From positions 1 through 14,528 of the forward strand of contig WJKG01000126.1 in the NCBI GenBank assembly GCA_014729205.1: a stretch of 14,528 nt of DNA, in the 5' to 3' direction. Positions 1 to 5,999 of the stretch are shown here, piece by piece (position 1 is the first letter of the stretch; each line of letters opens with the position of its first letter). The notes under the pieces are model-generated. The model worked only from the letters and a program-made list of their open reading frames with translations. It searched no databases and had not been told where the DNA came from. Source of the stretch: a candidate division GN15 bacterium (GTDB taxonomy: Bacteria; Zixibacteria; MSB-5A5; GN15; FEB-12). Made by a program: the position numbers and the translations under genes.

Positions 1-609
1 AGCTTCCCCTACAAGCTGCCGTCACTACCCTATGATTATGACGCACTTGAAGTTGCGATCGATGCCGAGACGATGAAGCTGCACCATACCAAGCATCACC
101 AGGCCTACACCGACAAGTTCAACGCCGCTTTGGAAAAGCACTCTGACCTGCAGGGCAAGCATATCACCGAGCTTCTCGCCGATCCGAACTCCCTGCCCGA
201 AGACGTCCGTGGCGCCATCCGCAACCACGGCGGTGGGTACTTCAACCACGCCCTGTTCTGGCCGCTGATGACCGGCAGTGGTTCCGGCGAACCGTCCGGC
301 GATCTGGCCGACGCGATCAAGCGTGACTTCGGTTCCTTAGACGACTTCAAAAAGCAGTTTTCCAACGCCGCCGCTACCCTCTTCGGTTCCGGCTGGGCCT
401 GGCTGGCCGCTGATAATGATGGCAAGTTGTCCGTTATCCAGACCGCCAACCAGGATACACCGCTTTTGACCGGCCACAAGCCGGTGGTGGGACTCGATGT
501 CTGGGAGCACGCCTTCTACCTGCGCTACCAGAACCGCAAGCCGGAATACATTGAGGCCTTCTTCAAGGTGATCAACTGGGATCAGGCCACCAAGAATTTC
601 AAGGCCTAA
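1..609 (+). CDS. sodA: Superoxide dismutase, Mn-type (5'-truncated by window edge)
   Basis: Cytosolic-type Fe/Mn superoxide dismutase, which converts superoxide to O2 and H2O2. The reading frame is open from base 1 (202 residues visible; only a few N-terminal residues, including the start codon, should be missing, because the LPSLPYDYDALE family N-terminus is present). The four metal ligands are visible: His28 in LHHTKHHQ, His83 in FNHALFW, and Asp166 and His170 in DVWEHAFY. The GGGYFNHALFW stretch and the Gln151 in ANQDTPL are the pattern of Mn-type rather than Fe-type enzymes, but metal choice cannot be settled from sequence and cambialistic enzymes exist. There is no sign of an export signal in the visible part. 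The gene is followed by a strong intrinsic terminator, and the next gene (marR-type regulator) converges on it. Confidence 0.95.
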   Translation, partial: SFPYKLPSLPYDYDALEVAIDAETMKLHHTKHHQAYTDKFNAALEKHSDLQGKHITELLADPNSLPEDVRGAIRNHGGGYFNHALFWPLMTGSGSGEPSGDLADAIKRDFGSLDDFKKQFSNAAATLFGSGWAWLAADNDGKLSVIQTANQDTPLLTGHKPVVGLDVWEHAFYLRYQNRKPEYIEAFFKVINWDQATKNFKA

Positions 610-691
610 GGCGAACGCAAAAAATCACTACCGTGTGACTTTCCCATTGCTTACAGGCCTTCGGAAGTAGACAGGGTCAGAGCACGCCCTG

Positions 692-722
692 AGCCCGCCA
701 CATTGATTGTGGCGGGCTTTTT
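692..722 (+). terminator. Intrinsic terminator of the superoxide dismutase gene
   Basis: A perfect 10-bp stem, AGCCCGCCAC (692-701) with GTGGCGGGCT (709-718), closes a 7-nt loop and runs directly into five T residues (718-722). It lies 83 nt after the sodA stop codon, the normal arrangement for rho-independent termination on the plus strand. Confidence 0.9.
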
Positions 723-794
723 CTGTGCCGGATTGTGTAGGCGTGAAGTGTGCACCACATGTTGACAAAGTGGGGGAATCGAGGCAAAACGTCG

Positions 795-806
795 TTAGGT
801 AGCTAA
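795..806. promoter_or_regulatory. SlyA/MarR-like operator site 1
   Basis: TTAGGTAGCTAA, extended by one more pair to GTTAG-GTAG-CTAAC (794-807). It has the TTAG-N4-CTAA form of the published SlyA box (TTAGCAAGCTAA). It lies about 100 bp beyond the 3' end of the MarR-type regulator gene, in the convergent space after sodA, where no recognised gene starts. Binding by the neighbouring regulator is inference. Confidence 0.5.
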
Positions 807-857
807 CCAAAAAGCTGGCATACGCTGGAATAGTCCCACGAAATAAGACCACGTCAC

Positions 858-869
858 TTAGGCACCTAA
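858..869. promoter_or_regulatory. SlyA/MarR-like operator site 2
   Basis: TTAGGCACCTAA reads, on the minus strand, TTAGGTGCCTAA, which is identical to site 4 in the regulator's promoter. It sits 34 bp beyond the stop codon of the regulator gene. The exact 12-base identity with a promoter site argues against chance. What it controls is unclear; a weak possible plus-strand promoter overlaps it (859-864 and 883-888). Confidence 0.55.
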
Positions 870-903
870 TGAATGTTGTCCACATTATCGTCGTCTAATG
901 CGT

Positions 904-1431
904 CTACTTGGATTTTGCGGTACTATTCTGTTCGATTATCGAAAGTATCTTATCCAGACGGATCAAGCGCTTCTTCTCCACCTTCTGCATCAGCTGTCCG
1001 ATGAAATCCAGGTAACCCGGCAGGATCTGCTGCACAGCCTCGCGGGCTCTCAAGCTGATACTAATCACCACCTTGCGCCCATCGTGCGGATCCGGCCGTC
1101 GGTGCACCAGCCCCTGAGAATCGAGGGCATTTACCAGTCCGGTCACGGTAGCGCGGGTAACGCCCAAACGCTCGGCCACCACCGAGGGAGACTGCGGTTC
1201 TTGCGGCGTCTCGATCAAGATAAGGAGCAGGGCGAGCCGTCCGGTCGACAAACCAAACGTGGCCAGGTAGCGGTCGCAGGACTGGCGAAGCTCCTCTGCT
1301 ATACCAACAAGGCGTACGAACGAATTTAGCTGATCGGGATCGATCCGCGCACCTTCTGTCTTGCCTCGTGCAACTAAAACCGGGTCACGATGCCATAGCC
1401 GCCCTTGTCGCCCCTGTTTTTTCTTCGCCAT
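904..1431 (-). CDS. MarR/SlyA-family winged-helix transcriptional regulator
   Basis: A 175-residue DNA-binding regulator, expected to act as a dimer. The winged helix spans about residues 75-126: SPSVVAERLGVTRATVTGLV is the helix-turn-helix and HRRPDPHDGRKVVISIS is the beta wing with the DxRxxxxxLT-like pattern of the family. Flanking helices (35-72 and 128-170) would form the dimer interface. The first ~12 residues are a basic tail. There is a single cysteine (Cys52), so an OhrR-type one-Cys redox sensor is conceivable but unproven. The start ATG is preceded by GGAGG at 1435-1439, only 3 nt away. The gene is divergent from the cystathionine beta-synthase operon and convergent with sodA. Its own promoter carries two TTAG-N4-CTAA sites, which points to autorepression. 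Ligand and further targets are unknown; oxidative stress or sulfur metabolism are suggested only by the neighbours. Confidence 0.9.
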   Translation of the reverse strand: MAKKKQGRQGRLWHRDPVLVARGKTEGARIDPDQLNSFVRLVGIAEELRQSCDRYLATFGLSTGRLALLLILIETPQEPQSPSVVAERLGVTRATVTGLVNALDSQGLVHRRPDPHDGRKVVISISLRAREAVQQILPGYLDFIGQLMQKVEKKRLIRLDKILSIIEQNSTAKSK

Positions 1432-1462
1432 GTACCTCCGTTGGTAGTGCGTTTCGCACCTG

Positions 1463-1493
1463 ATAATAAGGTGCCTAATAATCTACTTGTCAA
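1463..1493 (-). promoter_or_regulatory. Promoter of the MarR-type regulator
   Basis: On the minus strand a perfect -35 TTGACA (1488-1493) is followed after 19 nt by TATTAT (1463-1468), or after 18 nt by TTATTA. It lies about 30 nt upstream of the start codon. Operator site 3 (1467-1478) occupies the spacer and overlaps the -10; site 4 (1497-1508) lies just upstream of the -35. This geometry fits repression by occlusion of RNA polymerase. Confidence 0.7.
1467..1478. promoter_or_regulatory. SlyA/MarR-like operator site 3 (imperfect)
   Basis: TAAGGTGCCTAA differs from site 4 by one base. It lies between the -35 and -10 of the regulator's promoter. It starts exactly 30 bp from site 4, close to three helical turns, so both sites would face nearly the same side of the DNA. 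Confidence 0.65.
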
Positions 1494-1496
1494 GTA

Positions 1497-1508
1497 TTAG
1501 GTGCCTAA
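1497..1508. promoter_or_regulatory. SlyA/MarR-like operator site 4
   Basis: TTAGGTGCCTAA is a near-perfect palindrome of TTAG-N4-CTAA form, upstream of the -35 of the regulator and on the side facing the transsulfuration operon. From here it could influence both divergent transcription units. Confidence 0.65.
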
Positions 1509-1536
1509 CTATACGTGATGTGTATTTGTGGACAAG

Positions 1537-1566
1537 TTGACACCGTTTTGCAGATTCACGTACGTT
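1537..1566 (+). promoter_or_regulatory. Tentative promoter of the transsulfuration operon
   Basis: A perfect TTGACA (1537-1542) is followed after 18 nt by TACGTT (1561-1566), a poor -10 that keeps only the first, second and last consensus bases. It is the best plus-strand candidate I see between the two divergent genes. The weak -10 would fit an activated promoter. If used, it gives a leader of roughly 145 nt. Confidence 0.35.
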
Positions 1567-1573
1567 GCGTGCG

Positions 1574-1604
1574 GGGTGCTGGTCCGGCACCCACCACACG
1601 TGGG
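1574..1604 (+). repeat. Overlapping, mutually exclusive hairpins in the cystathionine beta-synthase leader
   Basis: GGGTGC (1574-1579) can pair with GCACCC (1587-1592), while CCCAC (1590-1594) can pair with GTGGG (1600-1604). Both stems need bases 1590-1592, so only one can form at a time. They match no sulfur riboswitch that I know of, and neither is followed by a T-tract. The remaining leader up to 1718 shows no further structure that I can recognise. Confidence 0.35.
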
Positions 1605-1718
1605 AACAAAGAAGCGAACAAATCCGGTGTGTGACTGTTAATCGTAGATCAGGTAAGTCTTAACAATCCATGGGCCGTGCGAGCGTCGTTTCGGCCGTAT
1701 TCAGGACAGGGTAGTCGT

Positions 1719-2759
1719 ATGAGCAGCAAAGACATAACCTCGAAGCAACCGGGCGGAAGAATAGAGCTCAAGACCGAGCCAAATTATTGGTGTGAGGATC
1801 TCACCGAGGCGATCGGGGGGACCCCCATCGTCAAGCTTCGTCATCTTCCGGCCAAGTGGAATGTAACCTCAGAGATTCTTGTCAAGCTTGAGTTTCTCAA
1901 TCCTACCGGTTCCGTGAAGGATCGCATGGCGGTATATCTACTCAAGCAGGCGGTGGCCCGCGGAGAGCTCAAGCCGGGCGGGACGATTGTCGAGGCGACC
2001 TCCGGCAATACCGGCGCTGCGGTGGCGATGTTTGCCGCCGCCAATGGTTACAAGGCCATTTTGACTATCCCGGACAAGATGTCCAAGGAGAAGGTCGACA
2101 CCCTCACAGCCTATGGTGCCGAGGTCCACATCTGCCCTACCGCTGTCGAGCCGGAATCGCCGGAGAGCTACTACGAAACCGCCAAGCGGCTTCAGCGCGA
2201 GACACCGAACTCCTATTTCGTGGGCCAGTATTTCAACAAGGACAATATAGAGGCACACTACTGCACCACCGGCCCCGAGATTTGGCGCCAGACCGGAGGT
2301 AACTTCGATATCCTGGTGGCGGGCGTAGGTACCGGCGGGACGATGTCTGGCACCGCAAAGTATATCAAAGAACAGAACAGTGCCATAGAAACCGTTGCGT
2401 GTGACCCGAAGGGATCCATCTTCTACGACTATCACAAAGACAAGACCAGAGTCGAACCCCACCCCTACCTGGTGGAGGGGATCGGCGATGACTTCTTCTG
2501 CCCCACGCTCGACTTCTCGGTGATCGATGTCATGTACCAGGTCACCGACAAGGAGTGTTTCGACATGACCCGCGAGCTTGCTCGCACCGAGGGCATCCTG
2601 GGTGGGGGGTCATCGGGTGGGGCAGTCCTGACGGCATTGCGTCATGCGCAGTCGCTGAGCGAGCCGAAGCGGATTATCGCCATTCTGCCGGACAACGGTA
2701 CCAAGTATATCAGCAAGATCTATAACGACCAGTGGATGAAGGACAAGGGCTTCCTTTAA
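1719..2759 (+). CDS. Cystathionine beta-synthase, catalytic core only
   Basis: A PLP enzyme of fold type II, 346 residues from the chosen ATG, expected to condense serine with homocysteine to cystathionine. The PLP lysine is Lys67 in NPTGSVKDRMA, the substrate loop is TSGNTG (94-99), and the phosphate-binding loop is GTGGT (204-208). GGGSSGG follows at 295-301. Cystathionine beta-synthase rather than plain cysteine synthase is favoured by DSPES-like PESPESYYETAKRL, NSYFVGQYFN, DPKGSIFYDY, VEGIGDDFF and the C-terminal SKIYNDQWMKDKGFL, which all resemble the human and mycobacterial enzymes. The regulatory CBS-domain pair of eukaryotic enzymes is absent. The usual PDS serine near PLP N1 is replaced by Asn (LPDNGTKY). 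A GTG at 1677 would add 14 residues, but AGGACAGGG at 1703-1711 suits the ATG at 1719. Cystathionine gamma-lyase starts 12 nt downstream. A cysteine synthase activity cannot be excluded. Confidence 0.88.
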   Translation: MSSKDITSKQPGGRIELKTEPNYWCEDLTEAIGGTPIVKLRHLPAKWNVTSEILVKLEFLNPTGSVKDRMAVYLLKQAVARGELKPGGTIVEATSGNTGAAVAMFAAANGYKAILTIPDKMSKEKVDTLTAYGAEVHICPTAVEPESPESYYETAKRLQRETPNSYFVGQYFNKDNIEAHYCTTGPEIWRQTGGNFDILVAGVGTGGTMSGTAKYIKEQNSAIETVACDPKGSIFYDYHKDKTRVEPHPYLVEGIGDDFFCPTLDFSVIDVMYQVTDKECFDMTRELARTEGILGGGSSGGAVLTALRHAQSLSEPKRIIAILPDNGTKYISKIYNDQWMKDKGFL

Positions 2760-2770
2760 TCGGAGGGAAC

Positions 2771-3949
2771 ATGGACGAGCATATCAAAAAGACACGTTTC
2801 GAGACCCGCGCCATTCACGGTCCCAAGGTGCCGGAGGACGGTACGCGCTCGGTCACGACCCCCATCTATCCCAGCTCGACCTACGGCGTAGAGTATCCCG
2901 GCGATGAGTCCGGCTACGTATACGCGCGTTGGTCCAATCCCACCCGGAAAGCTCTGGAGCAGACGCTGGCATCGCTGGAGAACGGATCGCACGCCTATGC
3001 CTTTTCCTCAGGACTGGCTGCGCTCAACGCGGTACTCACATTGCTGAAGTCTGGCGACCACATTGTGGCTGTCGATGATCTCTATGGTGGCAGCATGCGC
3101 CAGTTCGAGAAGGTGGCCCGCAACTTCGGCCTGGACTTCACTTATGTGGATGGCCGCCAGCCTGATAACTTCGAAAACGCGATCAAGGAAAACACGCGCC
3201 TGTTCTGGGTGGAGACCCCGACCAATCCCCTGCTCCACCTGGTGGACATCGAGAAAGTATCGGCCATCGCCAAAGAGCACAACATCCTGCTGGGAGTAGA
3301 CAATACCTTCGCCACTCCCTTCATTCAGCAGCCACTCACGCTCGGTGCGGACATTGTTCTGCACTCGGCCAGCAAGTATTTGGGCGGTCACTGCGATATC
3401 ATCGCGGGTGCTCTGGTTGTGAATGATCCCACTCTCGCGGAGAAGCTGTACTTTGCACAGTATGCGGTCGGTGCGCATCTGAACCCGTTCGAATCATGGC
3501 TGATGCTTCGCGGCATCAAAACCCTGCACCTTCGCATGGAACGGCATTCGGTCAACTCCATGAAGATTGTCGAGTTCCTTGAGACTGTCGATCTGGTGGA
3601 CAAGATTTACTACCCGGGTCAGGATGGTAATAAGGTCCCTAATGAGATGATTATGCCCGGTGGTATGGTGACATTCTCACTGAAAGCGGACTTCGATGCG
3701 GTCAAACAGTTCTGCATGGCCACGAAGGTGTTCGTGCTGGCGGAATCATTGGGTGGAGTGGAATCGCTGATCAACCACCCGGCATCGATGACCCACGCTT
3801 CCATCCCGAAAGAAGAGCGCGAAGCTCGCGGTATCACCGATGGGCTGGTGCGTCTATCGGTAGGTGTAGAACACATCGACGATTTGCTGATTGATTTGCG
3901 CAACGCCCTGACGGCACTGCGCAAGCACCTGGAGGTAGCGGCGTCGTAG
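2771..3949 (+). CDS. Cystathionine gamma-lyase (Cys/Met metabolism PLP enzyme)
   Basis: A cytosolic PLP enzyme of fold type I, 392 residues, of the usual family length. It should cleave cystathionine to cysteine, 2-oxobutyrate and ammonia, completing reverse transsulfuration with the gene before it. The internal aldimine lysine is Lys202 in SASKYLGGHCD. The phosphate-binding YARWSNPT (51-58), the SSGLAA stretch (79-84), and WVETPTNP (146-153) with VDNTFATP (176-183) are typical. The ESLGGVESL stretch (325-333) contains Glu331, matching the glutamate of human cystathionine gamma-lyase. Gamma-synthase and methionine gamma-lyase share this fold and cannot be fully excluded; the coupling to cystathionine beta-synthase is the main argument. 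The ATG at 2771 has GGAGGG (2762-2767) at good distance; an upstream in-frame start at 2732 would overlap the previous gene and lacks support. A long hairpin follows the gene. Confidence 0.88.
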   Translation: MDEHIKKTRFETRAIHGPKVPEDGTRSVTTPIYPSSTYGVEYPGDESGYVYARWSNPTRKALEQTLASLENGSHAYAFSSGLAALNAVLTLLKSGDHIVAVDDLYGGSMRQFEKVARNFGLDFTYVDGRQPDNFENAIKENTRLFWVETPTNPLLHLVDIEKVSAIAKEHNILLGVDNTFATPFIQQPLTLGADIVLHSASKYLGGHCDIIAGALVVNDPTLAEKLYFAQYAVGAHLNPFESWLMLRGIKTLHLRMERHSVNSMKIVEFLETVDLVDKIYYPGQDGNKVPNEMIMPGGMVTFSLKADFDAVKQFCMATKVFVLAESLGGVESLINHPASMTHASIPKEEREARGITDGLVRLSVGVEHIDDLLIDLRNALTALRKHLEVAAS

Positions 3950-3992
3950 AGGGCATCGTATCGCATAGCTGCTCAAGAAGATAACAAACGCA

Positions 3993-4028
3993 GATCGGCC
4001 GGAAGCTCGTGTGAGTTTCCGGCCGATT
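3993..4028. terminator. Hairpin terminator shared by the convergent cystathionine gamma-lyase and greA genes
   Basis: A stem of about 15 bp with one G-T pair (ATCGGCCGGAAGCTC, 3994-4008, with GAGTTTCCGGCCGAT, 4013-4027) closes a GTGT loop between two converging genes. On the plus strand no real T-tract follows. On the minus strand the following bases are T-rich (TGCGTTTGTTATCTTCTT), so it probably works better for greA, or for both as a strong pause. Confidence 0.65.
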
Positions 4029-4077
4029 GTGATTCATCTGGCGTGTCCGAATGGCCGCAAGATTGCGGCTGTACCGC

Positions 4078-4551
4078 CTACCGGGAGATGTTCTTGACCT
4101 CGTATTTGATGATACCCGCCGGTACCTCAATTTCGACAATCTCCCCCTCTGCTTTGCCCAGCAGTGCCTTGCCGATTGGTGACTGCACCGATATGACATC
4201 GTTGTCAACATCGGTCTCATCCGGTGGAGCCAGTGTGTATTCGATCTCTTCGCCGTCTTCAAGGTCTTTAACCAGCACCTTGCACAAGAGGTACGCTTTG
4301 TCGGTCGGCAGATCGTCGACATCAACCGTCTGCGCCTTGGCCAGCTTGAACTCCAGATCACCAATTCGCCGCTCCAGGTGCTCCTGGGCTTCTTTGGCAG
4401 CATGGTATTCGGCGTTCTCGGACAGATCGCCCATCTCGCGCGTGCGCTTGATCTCCGCGACGATTCTTGGGCGTTCTTCGTATTTGAGGCGCTTGAGCTC
4501 AGTTTCCAGCTTCTTGCGCCCCTCTTTGGTTAGGATTACTTGATCACTCAT
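4078..4551 (-). CDS. greA: Transcription elongation factor GreA
   Basis: GreA enters the secondary channel of RNA polymerase and stimulates cleavage of backtracked RNA. The chosen start (MSDQVILTKEG) gives 157 residues, the normal family length. The N-terminal coiled coil covers about residues 10-75 and carries at its tip GDLSENAEYH with the acidic Asp42 and Glu45 used for cleavage. The C-terminal FKBP-like domain is seen in SPIGKALLGKAEGE and ends in YEVKNIS. An in-frame start 10 codons upstream would run into the symporter stop codon and adds a non-family extension, so it was not used. The ribosome binding site is weak (GGATA). The gene starts 19 nt after the symporter gene, so read-through from the thiamine-riboswitch operon is possible; I see no clear promoter of its own. 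Confidence 0.95.
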   Translation of the reverse strand: MSDQVILTKEGRKKLETELKRLKYEERPRIVAEIKRTREMGDLSENAEYHAAKEAQEHLERRIGDLEFKLAKAQTVDVDDLPTDKAYLLCKVLVKDLEDGEEIEYTLAPPDETDVDNDVISVQSPIGKALLGKAEGEIVEIEVPAGIIKYEVKNISR

Positions 4552-4570
4552 AGGTATCCAATATACAGAG

Positions 4571-5971
4571 CTACGTGACATTTTGCAACACAGACCGGTC
4601 GTCCAGCCGACGAGCGGTCAGCAGGAAGATCACAACAGACACCAGCAAGCCGGGAAACACCGGCTCTACACCGAACCAGTACGTTCCCACCGGTGTGACA
4701 TACTTCGACAGATACCACACCAGTGACAGACCGCCACTGGCCACCACCGACAACAGGGCCATATTCGGCGGCAATCGTCTGCGGCCTACGAAGCCGAAGA
4801 AGACCGGCACCAACAGTGCGGGTGTGCCTATCGACCCGAAGGCGTGCCAGATATCCACCGCCGAGCGGAAGAAGATAGCAAAGACCACCGCCAACAGGGT
4901 GGAGATGACCAAGCCGAAACGGGTATACACGGTCACCTCGCGCTCGCTTATCCCGAAGCCACGCTGCATGATGTCATTGCCGAACGTGCTTGCCGCGAGG
5001 AACGAATACGAGTCCACGGTGGACATCACGGTAGCCAGAAGAGCCAGCGCAAACAAACCGAGCAGGCCCGGCGGCAGAACCGAGGTAGCCAGGGCGGGGT
5101 ATGATGCGACCGGATCGGCCAGATCCGGCAGGATGGCGCGGGCGTAGAGTCCGCACGAGGTGGTCAGGAAGTCGAACACGAACCAGAAAATGATCGACAC
5201 CAGAATGCCGTTTTTCGCTGTGCGAGCGGATCTGGCCGCATAGCAACGCTGATAAAAGGCCGGCTCTACGAGGGTTGCCAGGGCGATAATGTACCAGAGT
5301 GCGATATACCACCCGGAATTGCCACCATGCCAGGTCAGATGCTCGCTCGGCAAGTTGTCCACAAGAAACGCCGGCCCGCCGAACTCGGTGACAACCATCA
5401 CGAGCAGCAGGCCAAACCCGACAAACATCAGGCCGAACTGGAACAGGTCGGTGCGCACGACCGAGCGAAACCCGCCGAGGTACACATAGACAACAGAGAA
5501 CAACGTCCCCAGCAGCACCCCCTGCCAGAACGGCCAGCCGAACAGGAACTGGCATAGCACCCCCAGCATCAGGACATATGCAGCCGGGACAGTCATCAGG
5601 TAAACGACAACGCCGCCGGCCACAGCCGTGCGATTGCCGTATGCCTGCGCCAGGCGATCGGGAATAGTCAGTAGCTCACTCTCGCGAGCCCGTTTTGCCA
5701 GAAACACTGCGAACAGGAAGGCGGCCAGGTAGTACGGGACGCCGAACACCAGCCAGTTGGAGATCCCGAAACGGAAACTAAATTCGCCTACCCCCAGAAT
5801 ACCACCATACCAGGTGGACACCAGGGAAGCGACAAAGGCGGGAAGCGTGAGTGTGCGCCCGCCCAGAATCATATCGCTGGCGCTGCTGCTGTCCCGCAGT
5901 TTCCTGGTCAACCCCAAAAACAACAACAGCGCCAGGTAGATAACAACGATCAGGTAATCAACTGTGTGCAC
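4571..5971 (-). CDS. Sodium:solute symporter (SSF/SLC5 family), probable thiamine or precursor transporter
   Basis: An inner-membrane secondary transporter of 466 residues with about 13 hydrophobic segments, from residues 5-21 to 439-452. The SSF signature GGFRSVVRTDLFQ lies at 166-178. The helix containing MSTVDSYSFLAASTFGNDI (316-334) matches the sodium-site helix of the family. The start is GTG at 5969-5971, with AGCGAG just upstream; the first in-frame ATG would delete the first membrane helix. It follows the TonB receptor by 28 nt and is thus under the TPP riboswitch. Thiamine, hydroxymethylpyrimidine or another thiazole/pyrimidine precursor is the likely substrate by context; SSF proteins (named ThiV in comparative genomics, as I recall) have been predicted as thiamine-regulated transporters elsewhere. 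The substrate cannot be read from the sequence. Confidence 0.9.
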   Translation of the reverse strand: MHTVDYLIVVIYLALLLFLGLTRKLRDSSSASDMILGGRTLTLPAFVASLVSTWYGGILGVGEFSFRFGISNWLVFGVPYYLAAFLFAVFLAKRARESELLTIPDRLAQAYGNRTAVAGGVVVYLMTVPAAYVLMLGVLCQFLFGWPFWQGVLLGTLFSVVYVYLGGFRSVVRTDLFQFGLMFVGFGLLLVMVVTEFGGPAFLVDNLPSEHLTWHGGNSGWYIALWYIIALATLVEPAFYQRCYAARSARTAKNGILVSIIFWFVFDFLTTSCGLYARAILPDLADPVASYPALATSVLPPGLLGLFALALLATVMSTVDSYSFLAASTFGNDIMQRGFGISEREVTVYTRFGLVISTLLAVVFAIFFRSAVDIWHAFGSIGTPALLVPVFFGFVGRRRLPPNMALLSVVASGGLSLVWYLSKYVTPVGTYWFGVEPVFPGLLVSVVIFLLTARRLDDRSVLQNVT

Positions 5972-5999
5972 CCGGACTCGCTTTCTGTATTGACCGGCC

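Noticed and set aside
628..885. Minus-strand open frame of 85 codons after sodA
   Set aside because: It runs through the sodA terminator and both downstream operator sites, has no ribosome binding site, and its composition looks random.
898..1329. Plus-strand frame of 143 codons antisense to the MarR-type gene
   Set aside because: Its residues are the mirror of the well-supported regulator gene, with no domain or ribosome binding site. Only an antisense RNA, not a protein, is kept as a possibility.
1677..1718. GTG start extending cystathionine beta-synthase by 14 residues
   Set aside because: The extension is basic, resembles no family N-terminus, and a purine-rich site fits the ATG at 1719 better.
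1509..1718. SAM, SAH or cobalamin riboswitch before the transsulfuration operon
   Set aside because: I looked for their conserved cores in this leader and found none; only the two short overlapping hairpins remain.
4552..4581. Upstream start for greA
   Set aside because: It would overlap the symporter stop codon and add 10 residues not found in GreA proteins.
5289..5557. Plus-strand frames within the symporter gene
   Set aside because: They are shadows of the membrane protein on the opposite strand, without start signals or recognisable protein features.
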